From the NCBI GenBank assembly GCA_002081555.1, contig MZNV01002908.1, forward strand, positions 1-31,695: a DNA stretch of 31,695 nt. Direction: 5' to 3'. The position numbers and the translations under genes were made by a program. Origin of the DNA: Protostelium mycophagum (lineage: Eukaryota > Evosea > Variosea > Protosteliida > Protosteliaceae). This document shows positions 21,283-31,695 of the stretch, piece after piece. Position 1 is the first letter of the stretch. Each line of letters starts with the position of its first letter. The notes beneath the pieces were generated by a model, which did not search any database, had not been told where the DNA came from, and saw only the letters and a list, made by a program, of their open reading frames with translations.

Positions 21283-24200
21283 TTAGAATGATCTGATGCG
21301 CAACGCCTTGCTGCAGGCAACCTCTGAAGTCTCTCCTTCCTCTACAGACACCATAAACTTGAAGGTTCCTGTGGCCAAGAAGCAGACGGGCAACTCCACA
21401 TTGTGAACTGATTGATCAGGTAGCTGCTATGATGTCAGAAGAATGTAAAGTCACTTTCATTTTTAAGAGGTAATGATCGCATTATCCACATGAATTCAAC
21501 TGATATAATGTGATGTTCATATCATCATGGTTCAACGCAATGTAAAATATTTTTAGACGCCAGGACTCACCGCTTTCAGCTCAGAGATGAGAGAGCCGAC
21601 CCACGAGACCTTCTTCGATATAGACATCTCTGTCTTTCCATTCTCTTGGTCCTGGAAGATCTGGACAGTGATCCTGAGTGTCTTTAGAGGTCTTCCGCTG
21701 ATGTTCTTGATGTGGAAAGTGATTGTCCGCATCTCGAAAACGGGGTAGAACAATTTGATAGCCTGTTTGGGGACACGCAGATAGAACAGATTTTCGATCT
21801 ACAACGAGTCAGAAATTTCGATGAGATTCTGGGGTACAGACCTCCGTCTTGCCAACTTCTGGGGACTTTTGTTCAGCTGTAGGGTTGCGACTGGGTGACA
21901 CCTGTCACATGTCAGAACATGTCAAAAAGGTATCAGAACATCAAAAAGGTCACCTCGCCACATACTGAAAACCTGAAAGACACGATTTCGGCCTTCAAGA
22001 CTTGCAACAGATCCGGGGTCAAAAACATCTTGGGAAAAAGGCACAACTCCCCCTTCGTTTTTGAGACCTACACACTCTCAACTTCTCATCTACAACGATG
22101 TAAAAACACACTATACTGTTCCAAGTCACGTAGATCCTCTTCAGCAACTCTTGCTTGTACCTACAAAATTTCAGTGAAATTTCCACGATATTTCAGACGC
22201 ACCAGTACAACAACCGGCTCTCGCGCTCTTGCTCCGGAGTGATTTTTTCTGTTGGTTTGACATATTGACCTTTGGGTTTACGCATGGCCGGGAGTTGGTC
22301 TTCGTTTAGCCTGAACTTACGTAACGGGATGACCACCCTCTGCAGCGACTTCTCCATCAGTTCTACAGAACCGTAAAGGGGTTCGGAGACGCCGGGATCT
22401 ACAACGAGGTGAATATTGGAGTTTTTGAAGAGGGTTCTGTCGACACATTTGCAGTCGCGTTGTAGATGATCCTTTTGCAAAGTGATGTCGAAATGATGGG
22501 CCGATCTGGATTGAATGATAATCAATGACATTACCATCTCTGACAGTCCATTCGATCTTGTAGTTGCTTCCTGTCAAGTTCATGACATCCATGACAACAA
22601 GGCAATATTCTCCAAGGCCCTCTGGAGCCGAAGTCAGCTCTTCGGGTAATTGATTCGAGTTCGGATAATTTGCAAAGGCGGTGACGAGCGGAGTTGTAGT
22701 CGGGACCACTTCAAAGCTGATCACTTCCAGACCTTTCTGGGAGATTTCTCAGGGTCTCGTTGTAGATGGACGCGTTACCTTGACGTGGAACGGCACGTTA
22801 AGGATGAACCTTCTGCCGTAATTGGGCACAGAGCTGGAACCATAATTGAAAGCGAGTTTTCCGCCAATCGCCGGGGACCACGTTTTTATGTACACGTGTA
22901 CAGGTAAGCTCAGTCTGGCCCCTAAAAATAGATCAGTATATTGAAGTTGTAGAGCGGGGGATACCTGGTGCGAGGGGAAGAGACTTTTGGAGGAGGGTGT
23001 TGTTGAACTCGAAAGACAGAGGCTCCTCATCGACCTGATGACGTGTCAATTTTTTTATAGAAAAATGTAAGAGTTCGATGGGAAGGTGTTCGGAAATCTA
23101 CAACGAGACACTCACTTCATACACAGAATAGGCGGGTGGTGGGGGAGCTGCGGAGAGAGATGCAGACTGTGTGACCTTGAGCTGTTCTTCTATATTTAGT
23201 TCTATGGCATCTACAACTTCCGACCCGGTATTGTCTATATCCACCAGTAACGTGTACCTAAATCACTCAATTTATTATTCACAAAAAATCTTCGTTATTC
23301 TACATAAAAATAAATTATTATCCAACAATGTCGCAAAGTAATTGTGTCGCAGCCTGCAGATCTCATCATAATAATGTTTTTTATGCCTGTAGATCATGTT
23401 ATGCAAGTGCGGGAGCGGTTATTACCGCAAGAACTTGCGTTAGGGGTTTCGGAGTTTCGCTTTCCGAGCCCAAAAACGCGGTAATAACCGCTCCCTCTGC
23501 GGCTCTGCCGCAACCCATAATTGAAACAGAAAACCGACGAGAATTTCGGAATCTTCACCGCTCCCCGTGCTTGAGCTTGAGCTGTGACGAATCATCCGCA
23601 GTTACTGAAGAATGTATGGAGAGAAGTGGCAACTTCGAGATGAGAGCGATCTTGCTTGGCGGGTTGACCGGCGGATTTCTGGGCGGATTTTTCTGCAAGT
23701 AGTCGAACTCTTTCCTGGAAATAGTTGTTACGATGGTCTACAACGTAGTAATTTTGTCAATAAAATCTTCAAGTGAATTTTGAGACAATTTACATTCAAG
23801 AACGGAAGTATTTGTACAATTCAGTTATTACGACAGTCTACAACGTTTCATCAGAATAAAACTCACATCGATATGCCGTTGCCTTGGGGATTGATAAAGT
23901 GTTCACAGAATATGTTGAAACACTCTATCACAACTCCTTGTATATTGATAATGCCCTCCGCCTCAAGGGGCTTCCCTGACACAGTTACCTGCATCCATCA
24001 GTTGTTTTGACATTTGTTGGTGTTTCAGGTGAATCGCCGGCAGATCTGCGGTATTTGCACTTTCTTATTGTGGTATTACCAAAACCATGTTGAGTGTTGG
24101 TGCATATTTTGTTGACTTGCGGCTTTGCCGCAAACGAATATACTTGGAAGGAGCTAGTTTGTGTTTTTGTTCTGCGGCTTTGCCGCAAAGACTCAAGGTT

Positions 24201-27200
24201 CTGGTGTTTTTTGTGAATGTTTTGGCAGTATCTAAAAGCTCTCTACTTCCCATAATGATTTCTGTCGCAATCATCCGGCATCAAAGTCACAAATAAAAAC
24301 AATCTCGACAACAAACCACCCTTTTCATTTCTTTGAAACTAGAAAGTTCTCGGAAATTACCTCGAAGGAAGTGGCACGCGCAGGAAGTACAAACGATATA
24401 GGATAAGCCTCAAAAGCGGCGCCTGAGGTACTCAATTTCATGCTTTGGATCTCCAGCGGAAATGCGGCGGGGTTGCTCAGCTCGACCTGTAGATTCTCAA
24501 CTCGGGATTGACTGTGATGATGCAATGATACAACAATGCTAATGTAATGATGCAATGCCAATGTCATGATGTACTGAAGATGTAATGAAGATGTCATGAA
24601 CAGATGAAATGTATACATTAATTTTTGACTTTCATAGAAAAAACGTTATCACCTTAACTTGACTGATCTCGTTTTGCACCCAGTTGATGATTGCCGCAGA
24701 CTCTTTACCAATTGTGGGAGGCTTGTAGATAAACAACGGCCTCTCATTAGATATTTCTGCTTCCCTGGCAACAGGCAACAAGTGCGAATTTAACCTTCTT
24801 TTGTCAAAACTTTTGTGAAAAAAATAACTCACGGCAGAGGCGTCAATTTTTTGACGAGGGGCATGCCGGACATGTCTAGTTGTAGAGACTGGTATGTTAT
24901 TCCAGGAACATTATGTACAGCTCCTATCAGTTCGTTGAGGTAGTGTTGCTGTGTCGGCTCGTTCAGAACGCCGGGAAGAGATTCCAGCATATAAACACAA
25001 TATCTAATTATAGACAAGGGATCTACAACGAGTCAATATTGTCCAGAATTAATGGATTTCGTTTCACGGCTCTTTACGTGTCGATTCACGGTTGCGCTAA
25101 CGCGATACAGAAAGTCCTCCATAAATCACCTTGTAGCCCTTTGGAAGTCTGGACCAGATTTCTCATCATGATTTTCTGCAGATATTTCCAGTCTCGCTTT
25201 GTTTTGTCTTTCAATGGCCTTCGGGAATTTGCGACGCTGTAGGGTGTTGGCTCACTGAAGGGAGATCCAGCTTTATTTTATCAGAATTTTCATCCGAATT
25301 TCCGTGAAATTTCCGTGCTATTTTGAGTGTTTCACTCTGTGTTCGAAATGTCTACTGTATAGCACCAAAAAATAAATTCTCCCGCCAAAATACGAAATAT
25401 GAATTTCAAATCTCACTTCGACCAGAGATCGAAGAGCTGGACTCGTCCAAGTCCTCTAGCTGGTAGTATTTTGCCACCATCGCCAGCAACGCGTGGGCCG
25501 CTTGAGGTTTGTGGAATTTATAATAGAGGACTGCGCATTCTCTGATGAAGAAGGCGAATTTCCTCATATATTCTAGTCGCTGGTAGCACGTGGCGATGGC
25601 TGACACTACGATGATCTACAACGATTTAATAATTTATTGGCTTTTTTTCGGTGATCAGCGAAACTCATTTTGATATTTTTACTTCAGAAAAATAATAAAA
25701 AATGAGTAATTACACTGTTGTAGAGAGGGCCTTCGAGACTCTGTTCGTATACTTCAGTGAGCATATCATTAGCCTCCTTCTTTCTTCCTTGTGATATATA
25801 TAGATGTATCAATCTAAACGTTGCCTCCATAATAAGATTAGGTGAGTTCCTTCTCTTGTAGCATCCGATGGCTTCGTTCACCTTTATAAAGTCAGCGTCA
25901 TCATTGTATCATTCCTCATCATTGGATATTCCCATTCCCCATCATTCCTTATCACTCATGATGAGTCTAAGCAACATTCGCATCATCATTAACATCATCG
26001 CATTTGACTTCGAGTCTTCCTTTTGAAATACGACCGGCTCGGTGATCGTCGCGAAATCTAGAAAAAATGGCGCAAACCAAAAAGATGTCATATCATGATA
26101 TCTCACCTTTCTCGCGAGATCTTCGATAGATACTGGAGCATCAGAACCATTCGCTGTCGACGCTGCCACTTGGCCCTCTAATGCGGCACCAAGCCATATC
26201 CAGTCATTGTTCGCTCGTGTCTGGTCTACCGCGATAGTGTAGCTATTTATAGTTCACTTTTGTTCTATTCTTTTCCCGAAAAAATTCCGGAAATTTTCCG
26301 TCCAAATAAAAAAATAGAAATAATATTTCTGAAAAAAATAGGGATCTACAACGATGTAGATGGAGATAAGCTCACTGATTCAGTGCGTCTCTAGGGCTTC
26401 CGGCAAGAAGGGCCCAGTCTCCTTTGCATTTGCTGAGCCTTCCCATCTTTCGTTTTTTCAATTTGTTAATGGACTCCGCATCACCATGAATGGTGTCAAA
26501 AGGGGTGGCGATGTATGCACCTGATTCTTGCGGGGATCTGGTCATCTACAACGACATTAGTGAATTATGGATGAAATTTCAAGATTTTGAGACTCTTGAT
26601 TATTTAATTGCTTTTTTGTTTGTTTTCCACCAACAAGAATCACACCGTAAGAAAGCGGATTTGCTCTGAAATTTCACGGAAAATTTGCGGAAAATTCACC
26701 CAATGGTCAATCTCAGTGAGGGTGTGGTCGATGAGGTCGATCATGTGGACTTCCACGTAATTTCCAAGTTTTGAGATATCAGCATTTGGGACCATGACAA
26801 GGTTATTCCCTGGGGGTAAATCCGGTTGTCCTTGCATTGGCTGATGAAATTTCAGCGAAATTTCAGTGACGTCACATATTCTGAAGTAGAAATAAAAATA
26901 AAAATTTGAAATTCAGAAAAAAAGAATAAATAATAAATAAAACTTTACCTCAAAAGCAAAGACTTTTGAGCTGACAACTCCTGGATAATTCGCGGAAATT
27001 TCGCGGAAAATAGTGAGCGCTTGTGTGAGGTCGGGGAATTGATGGCAGAGTGCCACTCCGACGAGGCACAAAACCTACACAACTTGGTTAAAACATTTGC
27101 CATAAAGACAATACTCGAATCTGTGGCTTCGCAGTTCGAATGAGACTGAATAAATGCAAGGAAAGGGGTGGCCTTTAGGAGTTCTTTGTGATGCATCACG

Positions 27201-27827
27201 GAAATGATGTCATCCATTAGAGATGGACTGCGGCAGAGCCACAAAGACAACACTTAAAGTATAACAGTGGCAATGCAGTTGTTATCGGCCTTCAGAACAC
27301 GGTAGTTTGAATATTCTGATGTGATTGATGAAATTGATTTGGGCTCGTTTTACACAAAAATCTCCTAACAAAAAGATCACCTTGCGATGGACTTGCATTG
27401 TGTCCATTCCTCTGTCCATGTCTTGTTGAATGGGCAGGCTCTCTGTATCGAAGCGAACATGTAATTCTGCCTCCATGTTGTTTCGATTTGGAAAAGCGGC
27501 TGGTGACGTCAGAATCAAAATCATCATTAATTGGTCCATGTCTTCTGAATGGACAAGGAAGGATTCATTTTAAAGGGACAAGACAATTCGAACATACCAT
27601 AATTGGGCTCCGCTTGGATCTCAAAGAGCCTGTGACACGAGCTAGAGGCGATGAGATCGAGGTAAAAGTTAAATTTATATGTTGGAACATCTCCAATGGG
27701 CACTACGAGAACCTACTCATGTCATGAAGAATTCTTTTCATTATTTTTGAACCTTAATGTCTCTGAAGGACTCGAAGTTCTGTTGAAGATCTGGGGGAGG
27801 TGGGAGGGGTAATACAGCTGCCTCCAT
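21283..27827 (-). CDS. TRAPPC9/TRS120: TRAPP II complex subunit TRAPPC9/Trs120
   Basis: 24 exons, 1075 aa (human 1148): 27827-27753, 27712-27598, 27544-27381, 27074-26949, 26840-26700, 26545-26376, 26242-26107, 25881-25714, 25615-25417, 25202-25140, 25022-24833, 24764-24653, 24486-24361, 23988-23867, 23257-23116, 23034-22965, 22921-22779, 22736-22535, 22398-22203, 22160-22117, 22067-21973, 21901-21842, 21798-21571, 21423-21283. Matches run collinear with human TRAPPC9: DIKVLVVPIGDV, DTMQVHRKV, NDWIWLGAALEG, MEATFRLIHLYISQGRKKEA, RDW/NWKYLQKIM...DPLSIIRY, RPLFIYKPP...INWVQ, LLVDIDNTGSEV, and ITVQIFQDQENGK...VSWVG. The N-terminal half is helical repeat; the C-terminal half is Ig-like sheets. 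TRAPP II tethers vesicles at the Golgi and activates Rab11/Rab1-type GTPases. The exon 9/10 junction is the least certain. Introns range from 40 to 609 nt; the longest carry hairpin elements. Confidence 0.93.
23411..23495. repeat. Foldback element with perfect 18-bp inverted arms
   Basis: Inside the 609-nt TRAPPC9 intron, GGGAGCGGTTATTACCGC (23411-23428) is mirrored exactly by GCGGTAATAACCGCTCCC (23478-23495). The 49-bp centre contains further nested pairing (TCGGA...TCCGA; GCGTT...AACGC). There is no coding capacity and no obvious target-site duplication. It could be a MITE-like foldback element or a structured intronic RNA. A TGCGGCTCTGCCGCA hairpin follows 3 bp later. Confidence 0.85.
23498..23512. 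repeat. Short palindromic hairpin TGCGGC-TCT-GCCGCA
   Basis: A perfect 6-bp stem with a 3-nt loop in the 609-nt TRAPPC9 intron. It is one of five related copies in the window; the others are at 13143-13163, 24117-24133, 24173-24187 and 27229-27243. Confidence 0.8.
24117..24187. repeat. Pair of palindromic hairpins, TGCGGC-TTT-GCCGCA
   Basis: Two copies 56 bp apart (24117-24133 and 24173-24187) in the 372-nt TRAPPC9 intron. The first has a 7-bp stem (TTGCGGC/GCCGCAA), the second a 6-bp stem. Both have a TTT loop. The sequence between them is ordinary AT-rich intron. Confidence 0.8.
27229..27243. repeat. Imperfect palindromic hairpin in TRAPPC9 intron 3
   Basis: TGCGGC-AGA-GCCACA lies in the 306-nt third intron of TRAPPC9. 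One arm position differs from the perfect copies. The reverse complement, TGTGGCTCTGCCGCA, matches the 23498 copy except at one base. Confidence 0.65.
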
Positions 27828-27931
27828 TTGTTTTGTATTCTCTTTTCGTTTGTTTGTGTGTGGACTGTGTTGAATGTGTTGGTTGTGTGACTATCGATTG
27901 ATCGATAATAGTGGGTGAAAAAATGGATGAT

Positions 27932-28356
27932 TTATGACTTTTGTTTAGCGAAAACCTACAAATGATGAGAATGATTAATGTAGACATTCATTTTAGTTGT
28001 CACCTTCTTATTCTTCAATATCATAACACTCAAGGGGAGAATCTGTCGTAAAATGAATATATAAAAGACAATAAATCACATACAACTCCAACGAGCATAA
28101 TCACACTACCAATAATGAAGGAGACCGTATCAAAGGAAACTCTGATCTCCTAATTTACGTTCAGAATCGTCTCGTTTGAATGTTGAGATAATACGTCTGA
28201 AACTCACCAGCATCTAGCAACTTCCTTTTCTTGCGGAAGATGAGGTGGGCGGGTTGGTTTGACCTGAAATTTCGAGGTCAAGCCACACTGAGCTGCACGA
28301 ACAAATAACCCAAACAAAGAATCATTGATACAAGCGGGCGGTTCAAAAATACACAT
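27932..28356 (-). CDS. Small single-pass membrane protein
   Basis: Five exons (28356-28310, 28263-28208, 28139-28084, 28042-28004, 27955-27932) encode only 73 aa. All junctions are GT-AG and in phase, with introns of 41-68 nt. The protein begins MCIFEPPACINDSLFGSNQP. A basic stretch follows (FRKKRKLLDAV), then one long hydrophobic segment, about residues 38-62 (DTVSFIIGSVIMLVGVILPL, SVMIL), then a basic tail NKKVFAKQKS. Positive residues flank both sides, so the orientation is unclear. No family is recognised; it resembles small ER or mitochondrial membrane subunits only in general form. The stop lies 104 bp from the TRAPPC9 start on the same strand, and the start is 195 bp from the divergent TTLL gene. 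Confidence 0.7.
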
Positions 28357-28551
28357 TTTTTGGAGGAATAAAAGAAGATTTAAATCTTGAGTTCACTCAG
28401 AATGTTGTCTGTCTCCAATCAAATAAATATTTTTGGCATATTTTATTTGAGTGTGTTTACAACTCCCCAAATGGAAAGAGGAGTTTTTACATCCACTTCG
28501 CCACCCGCCGGAATGTGCAACAGCTTCCAACGATCATAACAAAGCAACAGC
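28357..28551. promoter_or_regulatory. Divergent promoter region, small membrane protein / TTLL gene
   Basis: A 195-bp region between two divergent start codons, partly AT-rich (AAATAAATATTTTTGGCATATTTT around 28421-28444). It must hold both promoters. No well-placed TATA box or known operator is seen. Confidence 0.4.
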
Positions 28552-30867
28552 ATGAGTTCAGATCATATAGACAGAAAGAAGAAGCGGAAGGCATATTGGC
28601 GCAAAGCTAACTTGTCTCATTGCAAACATCAGATTCGTGAGTGGAATGTCGAACATGTACCACTTGGAGCTGATCCATTGCAGTTCGCATTGTGTTGAAT
28701 GACATGGGAACAGAAGAGATCGAGTCCGAAGAAGATGAGGACTGGGGCCTGTACTGGTCTGATACAACAGCTCCACTGGCAACCATCCTGCAGTTGAAGC
28801 CACATCAGGTACTTCAAAACTTCCACCTGTCATTAAAATGCAAAGAGATGCAACCACTTCCCTGGAATGAACGAGATCGCTCGAAAAGACATGCTAGGGA
28901 AGAACATGAATCGCATGATGAAAGCATTTCCCAAACAGTATGACTTTTTCCCGGTCACATGGACTCTACCTGCTGACTATGCCGACCTTCGAGCTTATTT
29001 TCAATCACTCACAAAAAAAGAGACATTCATCGTTAAGCCTGAGGCCTCGAGTCAGGGCAAGGGCATCTTTCTAACACGCAGTTTAGACGAGATCGATCAA
29101 ATGGGACACATCATCGTCCAAAAATATATTTCAAGAGTAAGAGAAATTTTATCAATGTACAGTTTGACCAAGCCGACTGTTACAGCCTCTTCTCGTCGAA
29201 GATTTAAAATTCGATTTAAGGATTTACGTGTTAGTGACAAGTTGCAATCCTTTAAGAGTGTATTTGTACAGGGAAGGTCTGGCGCGTTTCGCCACACAGA
29301 AATACGTACCCCCAACCACCTCCAATATGGTATTTATAGTATTGTAGATGTGAACAATCTGACGCTCTGCCAGGACAAAATGTATATGCACTTGACAAAT
29401 TATTCTATAAACAAGAACAGCGAGGACTTTGTGGTGGATGAGGATAATTCAGGAAAGTTTGGCAGCAAGAGAAGTATCACTTCTGTTTTGAAACTGTTGG
29501 AAGAGCAAGGGTTTGACTCCAAGAAGATATGGAATGATATCGGCGTGAATAATTATGGTTTTCGTTTTCGTCCCTCTGATCTGATGTTGAAGAATGCAGG
29601 ACATCATAATCAAGACATTGATCGCAATACAACCGAAGCTGTCACACTTGTACAACACTTGTTTCCCTAGTGATCCCTATGGAAACGGAATTTTCGAATT
29701 GTTAGGTGGGTGCTTCTCTTTTTTGAAGATTGAATTTGGGAGGTTTTGATGTTCTTCTGGCAAAGACAAAATCTGGAAACATCAAGCCGTGGCTTTTAGA
29801 GGTCAACCACGCCCCAAGTATGAACATTGACACTCCATACGATCGGGATGTCAAGTGAGGACCTCTCGTGGCTGACATCTGACATCTGACAACTGACAGA
29901 TACAAGTTGCTGACCGACGTGTTCACCATACTGGATCTGAAGGGAAATGAAAAGAAAAGAGGCAATACCACTAAAAATTCTGGTCGATTGTACGGCCAGA
30001 AGCCGGACACCAAGGTGAAAAAAATTCAAAGTTTTTTCAAAATTCAAATTTGGTAGGAGGATGATTGCGAAAAAGCAAAAAAGATGAGCACAGTCATAAA
30101 GAGCGAAGAGAAATTATGCGTTGGGACGCAGTTCGACAAGATATACGGATGGGATGATGAAGAAGACAAATACAAAGATCTGTATATGGCCGTCGTCATG
30201 CCTGGTATTTTTTCGGTCTCCTGAATATACTTATAGAGAGTAGAAACAGCGGCATCTGCCGCTAGAAGGGAGATGATACAGAAACAGATGGAAGAGAGGG
30301 AGAGGAAAGAGCTCGAAGCGAAGGCACCCAAGAAATCCAAACCCATCATCATCAGATCGAACTCGGGATCGGCTGCTCAACCTGCAAAGAGGTGTTGCAG
30401 TTGTCCAAAATGTCTTCTGATCACGATTGATCCGCAGATTGGAGGATCGTGATGAGCCAAAAAGACATGAAATGAGCGAAGGTTGACAGCTGCAGGTCGC
30501 TTTCAGACTCTCCGATCGTTTCACCACACCGCGAGAGAGCTAAAATTGATCTACAGAGAAAAATAGAATTTTTAGACAACATCACACTGAGCAATCACCT
30601 CAACTCCCCACCAAACCCAATGTCAGATTTCGCCTCTTGATGTTTTTTCTGATTTTTTGCAGGTACAAATTGAACGAAGGACCAGGTTTTGTGATGGATG
30701 AGCACAAACCGCTGTTGAGTTTTTTTCCAATACTTCCTAAAGTGCCCAAAAACAAGCCAGATCCTCTGGACTTTTCAAGGGTCTTGCACATCAAAGTGGG
30801 TCATTTTAGATTGAAAATATGTTGATATCCGCAGACACTCAACTTGTCACCTCGATTTACTAAATAA
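28552..30867 (+). CDS. Tubulin polyglutamylase, TTLL6/13-like
   Basis: Fourteen exons (28552-28636, 28684-28808, 28846-29136, 29186-29329, 29374-29544, 29600-29705, 29743-29854, 29900-30014, 30057-30204, 30241-30391, 30438-30448, 30507-30621, 30663-30795, 30835-30867), 579 aa. TTL-type ATP-grasp signatures in order: [120 protein letters not shown] and [13 protein letters not shown]. Order and wording match metazoan TTLL6/13, which add long glutamate side chains to axonemal tubulin and regulate dynein motility. Odd point: the usual (I/L)IDGFKFDLR reads [11 protein letters not shown]. The C-terminal 180 residues are charged and lineage-specific. Exon 11 is tiny (11 nt); a longer version ending at 30481 would leave a 25-nt intron and is less likely. 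AAATAAAT overlaps the stop. Confidence 0.94.
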
Positions 30868-31310
30868 ATAGGAATTTTTGAGGTTGCTTAACTAAAAAAT
30901 CAATACAATTAACGAGATGAATCATGTATTATTCTGCAGTTTTGAAGAATTGAATTTGAGGGGATTTTTGGGTTTTCAATAGACCTTCCTGTAAAGGGAT
31001 CAAAGATCTCTTTTCATTTCCTCTTGTTAGGCATTGTTTCTTTTTGTATGTATGTACGTACGTTGCGTTGTCAACAGTGGAAATAGCAGTTAACACAGAT
31101 CTCTGATATTATCTGCAGTAAGAAGCGCAACTTTTGCTTTAACCGCTATTTCTGATCCCAGTGTTTGTGACAACACAATGTTGAGTCTATTCTTTCAATT
31201 GAGAAATGTCAAGTGATACAGAGGTGCCAACCCCTATGCAAGCTTGCAAGCCTATGTTAGCCCTGCGGCTGATAACTACACCCTTAAACCCTTTAGTTAG
31301 AGCTAGTGTA
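30868..31310. other. Intergenic region before the retroelement fragment
   Basis: About 440 bp with no open frame of note. It contains TATGTATGTACGTACG (31047-31062) and the imperfect inverted repeat listed separately. CCCTGCGGCTGATAAC near 31261 is a partial match to the hairpin motif of the long introns. Confidence 0.5.
31065..31176. repeat. Imperfect inverted repeat, MITE-like
   Basis: GCGTTGTCAACAGTGGAAAT...AGCAGTTAA (from 31065) is mirrored by TTAACCGCTATTTCTGATCC...CAGTGTTTGTGACAAC (to about 31174). Arms are about 28-36 bp with mismatches and a small bulge; the centre is about 45 bp. It could be a small non-autonomous transposon or part of the flanking retroelement's terminal region. 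Confidence 0.5.
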
Positions 31311-31695
31311 ACTTTGAGCTGATCCACCGTCCTGGAAAGGAGAATGTGATTGCGGATGCCTTATCACATCATGCTCAAGATGAACTTGGCATGGGGGACA
31401 AAGCGGCGCAAAATCTATGCCTCCTTCTATCAGAATGTTTTGTAAAATACATAGAGGCAGCACCAAAAATTAATAAATCAGAATTTAATGATGGTATCAC
31501 TTCAAACAATTACGTACACAACAAGTTGATAGATGCGTTCTTTGACTTGTACACAAGTGACAAGTTTTATCTGACAGTGTTGGAATGGTTAAGTTTGGAC
31601 CTATCTGAGACGCCTGCATTCCTAGAAGGATCTGGAAAATTGCTGTTTCTTGACAACAAACCTGATACTGCACCTGAAGGACAACAAGGGTTCTA
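31311..31695 (+). mobile_element. Ty3/Gypsy-type LTR retrotransposon fragment
   Basis: The frame starting near 31314 reads FELIHRPGKENVIADALSH, the hallmark at the end of the RNase H domain of Ty3/Gypsy pol, followed by about 110 residues of linker leading toward integrase. The window ends before any integrase motif. Only this small part of pol is visible; no reverse transcriptase core, gag or terminal repeat is seen to the left. The visible stretch is open. Its age cannot be judged from a single partial copy. Confidence 0.85.

Noticed and set aside
25933-26106. An extra TRAPPC9 exon (ISRRSPSRSYFKRKTRSQM)
   Set aside because: Direct joining of SIEDLARK to VNEAIGCYKRR matches the human region ([20 protein letters not shown]) and keeps phase, so the segment is treated as intron.
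29330-29347. An 18-nt intron in the TTLL gene ending at ATTGTAG
   Set aside because: It leads straight into a stop codon. Extending the intron to 29373 gives [16 protein letters not shown], matching the family.
30482-30506. A 25-nt intron near the TTLL C-terminus
   Set aside because: A 58-nt intron from 30449 gives the same frame with a normal length; kept only as an alternative.

Overview
This window looks like compact nuclear DNA from an early-diverging, probably flagellated, fungus or fungus-like holomycotan. Three things point there. The lumazine synthase is of fungal type, and animals lack this gene. A TTLL6/13-type tubulin polyglutamylase occurs in lineages with cilia or flagella. Nearly every gene is cut by introns of about 36-60 nt with GTGAG/GTAAG-like donors, a branch-like CTGAC close to the acceptor, and acceptors that often read CGTTGTAG. 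This placement is inference; no rRNA or other phylogenetic marker is present.

Layout. 1-1227: the tail of an unknown ORF and a degenerate tandem-repeat block. 1228-4042: two minus-strand genes, a BTB-TLDc protein and translation factor eIF6. 4043-5300: a membrane-anchored J-domain protein (+). 5395-6070: lumazine synthase (-), head to head with an IPT/TIG-domain, Rel/CSL-like protein (6141-8347, +). 8704-9258: a small Cys-rich conserved protein (+). 9259-10935: a gene-poor stretch with a 181-bp tandem duplication. 10936-12337: a probably acylated low-complexity protein (+). 12464-14163: a ZC3H14/Nab2-like CCCH zinc-finger protein (+), converging with a 281-aa coiled-coil protein (14222-15281, -). 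15609-15837: RNA polymerase subunit RPB12 (+). 16685-17094: a possible small coiled-coil gene (-). 17471-17543: tRNA-Ala(AGC) (-). 18783-20973: a secreted S41 (CPAF-like) protease (-). 21283-27827: a 24-exon TRAPPC9/Trs120 gene (-). 27932-28356: a 73-aa single-pass membrane protein (-), divergent from a 14-exon TTLL polyglutamylase (28552-30867, +). 31311-31695: a Ty3/Gypsy retroelement piece running off the window.

Most genes are core cell functions (translation, transcription, mRNA handling, TRAPP vesicle tethering, riboflavin synthesis, tubulin modification) with no operon-like logic; neighbours share short divergent promoters (71 bp and 195 bp). All multi-exon models were spliced by hand with reading phase checked at each junction. 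Family matches are from memory of the families, not from a search.

The most interesting signals not explained by genes are: a short TGCGGC-NNN-GCCGCA hairpin found in all four introns longer than 250 nt; a perfect 18-bp inverted repeat in one of them; nine copies of the palindrome TGACGTCA; and GAAATTTC-rich motifs recurring through introns and once in coding sequence.
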